Part shown: positions 33,658 through 37,267 of the stretch, in pieces | Numbering within the stretch: position 1 is the stretch's first letter | How the letters are laid out: each line of letters begins with the position of its first letter | From: Micromonospora sp. BL4 | GTDB lineage: Bacteria > Actinomycetota > Actinomycetes > Mycobacteriales > Micromonosporaceae | DNA length: 37,267 bases | Reading direction: 5' to 3' | NCBI RefSeq assembly: GCF_003667505.1 | Contig: NZ_RCVJ01000058.1 | Span: 1 to 37,267 of the forward strand | Notes under the pieces: generated by a model | The model's input: only the letters and a program-made list of their open reading frames with translations | Told to the model about the DNA's origin: nothing | Database searches by the model: none | Position numbers and translations under genes: made by a program

Positions 33658-34638
33658 TCAGCGGCTGACCGGCTCCGCCGCGGGCGCGGCAGGCGCGCCG
33701 ACGCCGACCACCGGTCGGGGCCGCCGCCGGCCGACCACGCCCTGCGAGACCGCGACTCCCAGCAGCACGATCAGGGCGCCGACCGGCTGGTGCCAGTTGA
33801 GCCGCTCGTCGAGCGCCACGGCCCCGATCAGCACCGCGAAGATCGGGATCAGGTAGGTCACGGTGGAGGCGGTGCTCGCTCCGGCCACGCGGATGTTGCG
33901 CATGTTGATCACGAAGGCGAGCCCGGTGCCGAGCGCGCCGAGGGTCAGCACGCTGGCCACCACCTTCGGCGACAGGTCTGTCGGCAGCGGCGGCGCGCCC
34001 GCGACGAACGGAGTGACGATGGCCAGTTGGCCGGCGGCGAGCAGCAACTGCGCCGCGGAGAGCGACAGCCCCGAGTGCGTGCTGCCCGCGATGAACCGCT
34101 TCTGGTACGGGATGGCGAGGCCGTAGCAGGCGGCCGCGCCGAAGCACATGACCTGCCCGATGAAGTGCGCCCCGCCGATGCCCTCCCAGACCCCGAGCAC
34201 CACGAGCACGCCCAGGAAGCCCAGCCCGAGCCCGACCCCGCGGCGCACGGTCAGCCGCTCGGTGCGGAAGACCAGCACCGCCAGCGGCAGCACGATCAGC
34301 TGCGTGGTGGCGTTCCAGATGCCGGCGAGCATCGACTCGACCCGCTGCTCGCCGTAGCCGAAGAGGGTGAAGGGCACGGCCACGCCGAAGGCGGCGACCA
34401 CGAAGAGATGCGCCCAGACCCGGGGCTCGCGAGGCAGGCGGTCGCGCAGCCCGGCGAGCACCACCAGCAGGGTCAGCGCACCGGCGACGACCCGGTAGAG
34501 GGTGAGCTGGACCGGATGCAGCTCGGCCACCCCGACCTTGATGAACAGGAAGCTGGAGCCCCAGATGGCGGCGAGTGCGATGAATCCCGGCAGCCAGGCG
34601 CGCAGCGGCGCCTTGTCAGGAGTGATGTCGGTGTTCAC
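33658..34638 (-). CDS. EamA/DMT-family transporter
   Basis: 326 aa from the GTG at 34638. Ten hydrophobic segments occur in two repeats of five, with the EamA hallmarks AAIWGSSFLFIKVGV, LYRVVAGALTLL and, in the second half, TYLIPIFAVLIGAVALDERL. A Pro/Ala-rich cytosolic tail closes it. Membrane exporter or importer of metabolites of unknown identity. An upstream in-frame ATG at about 34692 is an alternative start. It ends 27 bp from the convergent PHP gene. Confidence 0.94.
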   Translation of the reverse strand: MNTDITPDKAPLRAWLPGFIALAAIWGSSFLFIKVGVAELHPVQLTLYRVVAGALTLLVVLAGLRDRLPREPRVWAHLFVVAAFGVAVPFTLFGYGEQRVESMLAGIWNATTQLIVLPLAVLVFRTERLTVRRGVGLGLGFLGVLVVLGVWEGIGGAHFIGQVMCFGAAACYGLAIPYQKRFIAGSTHSGLSLSAAQLLLAAGQLAIVTPFVAGAPPLPTDLSPKVVASVLTLGALGTGLAFVINMRNIRVAGASTASTVTYLIPIFAVLIGAVALDERLNWHQPVGALIVLLGVAVSQGVVGRRRPRPVVGVGAPAAPAAEPVSR

Positions 34639-34779
34639 CCCTGACACTCTGCCCGAGGCGTACGACAAAGTCGCGCGACTTTCGGACACCATCTCTGACC
34701 ACCACGGTGCCGCCAACCGCTCGCTGAACACGACAAACGTCGTCGACACCGGGGCGGGTCGGTCACGTAGGGTCGCACC

Positions 34780-36450
34780 GTGGGACGAATTGATGAACTC
34801 GCCAACCGCTACGTGGCCGAGTGGGCGCCGTTGAGCCCGACCGGCGCCACCTACGTCGGCATCGCCGGCCATGACGACCAGCTGGACGACCTCTCGCCCG
34901 AGGGTTACCGGGCGCGCGCGGACCTGACCCGCCGGACGCTCTCCGAGCTGGAGGTGACCGAGCCGGACTCCGAGGCGGAGCGCACCGCCAAGGAGGCCAT
35001 GCAGGAACGGCTCGGCCTGGACCTCGCCCGGTACGAGGCCGGCGAGGCCACCAGCGAGGTCAACGTGATCGCCAGCGGGCTGCACGACATCCGCATGGTG
35101 TTCGACCTGATGCCGACCGCGACGGCCGACGCGCAGGCCAACATCGCCGCCCGGCTCAACGGCTTCCCCGGCGCGCTGGAGGGCTACAAGACCACGCTGC
35201 GGGAGGCGCTCGCCGCCGGCCAGATCAGCTCGAAGGTGCAGCTGGTCGAGGTGGCCAAGCAGTGTGACGTCTGGGTCGACCCGACCGGGGACAACTTCTT
35301 CCACGGGCTGGTGGAGCGGCTGGGCGCGGACGGCACGCTCGGCGCCGAACTGCGCCGGGGGGCGGCGGCGGCCACCGCGGCGACCGCGGAGTTCGGCCAG
35401 TTCCTGCGCGCCGAGCTGGCGCCGCACGGGCGGGACAAGCAGGCCGCCGGCCGGGAGCGCTACGAACTGGCCTCGCAGTACTTCCTCGGTGCCAAGATCG
35501 ACCTGGACGAGACGTACGCCTGGGGCTTCGCGGAGCTGGCCCGCCTGGAGGCGGAAATGCGCGTCGTCGCCGCGCGAATCGCGGGTCCCGGCGCCAGTGT
35601 CGACGAGGCCGTCGCCGCGCTGGACGCCGACCCGGCGCGGACCATCCAGGGCAAGGAGGCGTTCCGCGACTGGATGCAGGCGCTCGCCGACAAGGCGATC
35701 AGCGAGCTGCACGGCACCCACTTCGACATCCCGGAGCAGGTCCGCCGGATCGAGTGCTGCCTCGCCCCGACCAGCGACGGCGCCATCTACTACACCGGCC
35801 CGAGCGAGGACTTCTCCCGCCCCGGGCGCATGTGGTGGGCGGTGCCGCAGGGCATCACCGACTTCTCCACCTGGCGGGAGGTGACCACGGTCTACCACGA
35901 GGGCGTGCCGGGTCATCACCTCCAGGTGGCGCAGACCGCGGTCCGTTCCGACCTGCTCAACCGCTGGCAGCGGCTGCTCTGCTGGGTCTCCGGACACGGC
36001 GAGGGGTGGGCGCTCTACTCGGAGCGGCTGATGGACGAGCTGGGCTACCTGGAGGACCCGGGCGACAAGCTGGGCATGCTCGACGGCCAGGCGATGCGCG
36101 CGGCCCGGGTGATCGTCGACATCGGCATGCACCTGGAGCTGGAGATCCCGAAGGACAACCCGTTCGGCTTCCACCCCGGCGAGCGGTGGACGCCGGAGCT
36201 GGGCTGGGAGTTCATGCGGGCGCACTGCCGGGTGCCGGACGAGAACCTGCGCTTCGAGCTGAACCGCTACCTGGGCTGGCCGGGGCAGGCGCCGTCGTAC
36301 AAGGTCGGTGAGCGGATCTGGCTCCAGGCCCGCGAGGACGCCAAGGCCCGCAAGGGCGCGGACTTCGACCTGCGGGAGTTCCACCGGCAGGCGTTGGACC
36401 TGGGCGCACTGGGCCTCGACCCGTTGCGCCGGGCGCTGGCTCGACTCTGA
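34780..36450 (+). CDS. DUF885 family protein (metallopeptidase-like)
   Basis: 556 aa from GTG. This is the usual length for DUF885, large alpha-helical proteins related to gluzincin peptidases. The zinc motif is HEGVPGHH at residues 373-380 (an HExxPGHH form). A second conserved block VSGHGEGWALYSERLMDELG follows about 35 residues later, with the C-terminal YLGWPGQAPSYKVGERIW. Cytoplasmic, no signal peptide. Some members are annotated as peptidases; the substrate is unknown. Closed by a strong hairpin. Confidence 0.94.
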   Translation: MGRIDELANRYVAEWAPLSPTGATYVGIAGHDDQLDDLSPEGYRARADLTRRTLSELEVTEPDSEAERTAKEAMQERLGLDLARYEAGEATSEVNVIASGLHDIRMVFDLMPTATADAQANIAARLNGFPGALEGYKTTLREALAAGQISSKVQLVEVAKQCDVWVDPTGDNFFHGLVERLGADGTLGAELRRGAAAATAATAEFGQFLRAELAPHGRDKQAAGRERYELASQYFLGAKIDLDETYAWGFAELARLEAEMRVVAARIAGPGASVDEAVAALDADPARTIQGKEAFRDWMQALADKAISELHGTHFDIPEQVRRIECCLAPTSDGAIYYTGPSEDFSRPGRMWWAVPQGITDFSTWREVTTVYHEGVPGHHLQVAQTAVRSDLLNRWQRLLCWVSGHGEGWALYSERLMDELGYLEDPGDKLGMLDGQAMRAARVIVDIGMHLELEIPKDNPFGFHPGERWTPELGWEFMRAHCRVPDENLRFELNRYLGWPGQAPSYKVGERIWLQAREDAKARKGADFDLREFHRQALDLGALGLDPLRRALARL

Positions 36451-36454
36451 CCGT

Positions 36455-36494
36455 CACCGCCCCTCGCCGGCACGACGCCCGGCGAGGGGCGGTG
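36455..36494. terminator. Strong bidirectional hairpin terminator
   Basis: CCGCCCCTCGCCGG (36457-36470) pairs perfectly with CCGGCGAGGGGCGG (36479-36492), with two further flanking pairs. Between convergent genes. Confidence 0.88.
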
Positions 36495-36495
36495 C

Positions 36496-37267
36496 TCAAC
36501 CGAGGGTCAGTGCCAGCGTCGGCCGGGCGGTCAGCGTGTCACTGGTGACGTACGCCAGGTCGATGACCGGGTCAGTGAACGTGATCGGGATCGGCGACGT
36601 GACCGGGAGGCCGTCCGGCAGCGGCAGATCCGGAGTCAGCGTGATCTTGATGCCGAGCAGTCGGCCGACGAACCGGGTGGCGTAGAAGGCCACGTCACCG
36701 CGCACGGTCAACCGGTCGGTCGCGTACCGCTGGTTGCGCCCGTCGGGGCCGTCCGCACGCAGCAGGAAGTCGTCGGTCACCGCCTCGCGCATGCTGAACT
36801 TCAGCACCTTGAGGTGGCCCTTCTCGGACTCCAGCTCGGTGATCCCCTCGAACCGCAGCCCGGTCATGGTGACCTTGGAGCCGGTGAGCTTCGACGGTGT
36901 CTGGGCGACCTTCGGCAGGGTCGGGTCCGCCGCGATGCGCGGCAACGGCTTCCCCGGCTCCACCTTGCCCGGCTCCACCTTGCCCGGCTCCACCTTGCCC
37001 GGCTCCACCTTGCCCGGCTTCGCGGGACGGGTGGGGGCCGGCGCCGGGCAGTCGGTGACCCCGGGGCCGGCGGCCGGCGGCCGGGCCGACGTAGCCGTCG
37101 GCTTCGCCGACGGCCGGACGCTCGGGCTCGCCGACGGGGTCGCGGTGTCCCCTCCGCGTCCACCGGTGAGGAGATCTCCGATGCCGTCCAGGATGTCGGT
37201 GATCAGGTTGCCGTCCGAGCTGCGGCCCGGCTCCGGGCTCGGGCTGGCCGTCGGGGTCGCCGTGAGC
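36496..37267 (-). CDS. Pro-rich protein with VEPGK repeats (5' end beyond window)
   Basis: About 256 codons are visible and the N-terminus lies outside the window. The visible part starts with a Ser/Pro/Thr-rich linker (ATPTASPSPEPGRSSDG, ATPSASPSVRPSAKP). A single Cys sits before VEPGK repeats. Then a folded domain of about 135 residues follows: SKVTMTGLRFEGITELES, FSMREAVTDDFLLRADGP, LTVRGDVAFYATRFVG, LLGIKITLTPDLPLPDG. This beta-rich domain resembles secreted or envelope proteins next to DUF6230/DUF6114 genes in actinomycetes (from memory, unproven). Probably wall-spanning. Confidence 0.85.
   Translation of the reverse strand, partial: LTATPTASPSPEPGRSSDGNLITDILDGIGDLLTGGRGGDTATPSASPSVRPSAKPTATSARPPAAGPGVTDCPAPAPTRPAKPGKVEPGKVEPGKVEPGKVEPGKPLPRIAADPTLPKVAQTPSKLTGSKVTMTGLRFEGITELESEKGHLKVLKFSMREAVTDDFLLRADGPDGRNQRYATDRLTVRGDVAFYATRFVGRLLGIKITLTPDLPLPDGLPVTSPIPITFTDPVIDLAYVTSDTLTARPTLALTLG
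36949..37023 (-). repeat. 15-bp tandem repeats encoding VEPGK
   Basis: Unit CTTGCCCGGCTCCAC occurs three times exactly at 36964-37008, with one-mismatch or diverged copies at 36949-36963 and 37009-37023. It is in frame and encodes a VEPGK spacer in the protein. Near-identity at DNA level points to recent slippage expansion. Confidence 0.9.

Noticed and set aside
34639..36384. Minus-strand frame running from the EamA gene across the DUF885 gene
   Set aside because: Antisense to DUF885; only the part below 34638 shows transporter sequence.
36949..37023. Short regular repeats as a possible CRISPR array
   Set aside because: Units of 15 bp without spacers, in frame in a coding region.

Overview
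The window is chromosomal DNA from a high-GC actinomycete, most likely Micromonosporaceae (Micromonospora-like). The reasons are the very high G+C with strong third-position GC bias, frequent GTG starts, the dnaX / SRP RNA / tRNA-Ser(GGA) cluster, an XRE-DUF5753 plus DUF397 gene pair, an F420-type LLM oxidoreductase, and tadA next to its actinobacterial partner gene. The genus is inference from gene style; no search was run.

Layout. 1-1.7 kb: 5' part of dnaX (minus), a large palindromic repeat, SRP RNA and tRNA-Ser(GGA). 1.8-4.0 kb: an ECF sigma factor with a membrane partner gene, and a small secreted protein. 4.1-8.3 kb: a methyltransferase, a small Cys-motif protein, the XRE/DUF397 pair, an MFS exporter and a hypothetical. 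8.3-10.7 kb: an FG-GAP secreted protein and a small exported protein. 10.8-16.1 kb: a secreted type B carboxylesterase divergent from a double-HTH (GntR plus TetR) regulator, then a TetR gene divergent from an LLM oxidoreductase and an SDR, with palindromic operator candidates between them.

16.1-22.1 kb is the accessory region. It is a decayed integrative element of the AICE type inserted in tRNA-Ser(CGA). It is bounded by a 57-bp perfect direct repeat of the tRNA 3' half, inside about 105 bp of homology that also covers the terminator. Its integrase lacks the N-terminal part and is frameshifted. An XRE regulator lost its N-terminal part at the same junction, which suggests one deletion removed the replication and transfer core. 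An SRA-YDG/HNH restriction-type gene and a HAD hydrolase are multiply frameshifted. Three genes in the decayed element remain open: a HipA-like kinase, an overlapping gene joining a HipA-N/HipS-like region to a HIRAN domain, and a four-TM SLATT-type membrane protein. The kinase/HIRAN pair is the best candidate for an undescribed toxin-antitoxin or defence module.

22.1-37.3 kb returns to core genome: deoD; a TetR regulator with a strong palindromic operator and a hotdog thioesterase; a four-gene efflux operon (duplicated-motif lipoprotein, adaptor, ATPase, MacB-like permease) divergent from a two-component system; tadA with its partner; small membrane and basic proteins; an M23 lipoprotein; a PolX-like PHP protein; an EamA transporter; a DUF885 metallopeptidase-like protein; and the C-terminal part of a Pro-rich protein with VEPGK repeats that runs off the window.
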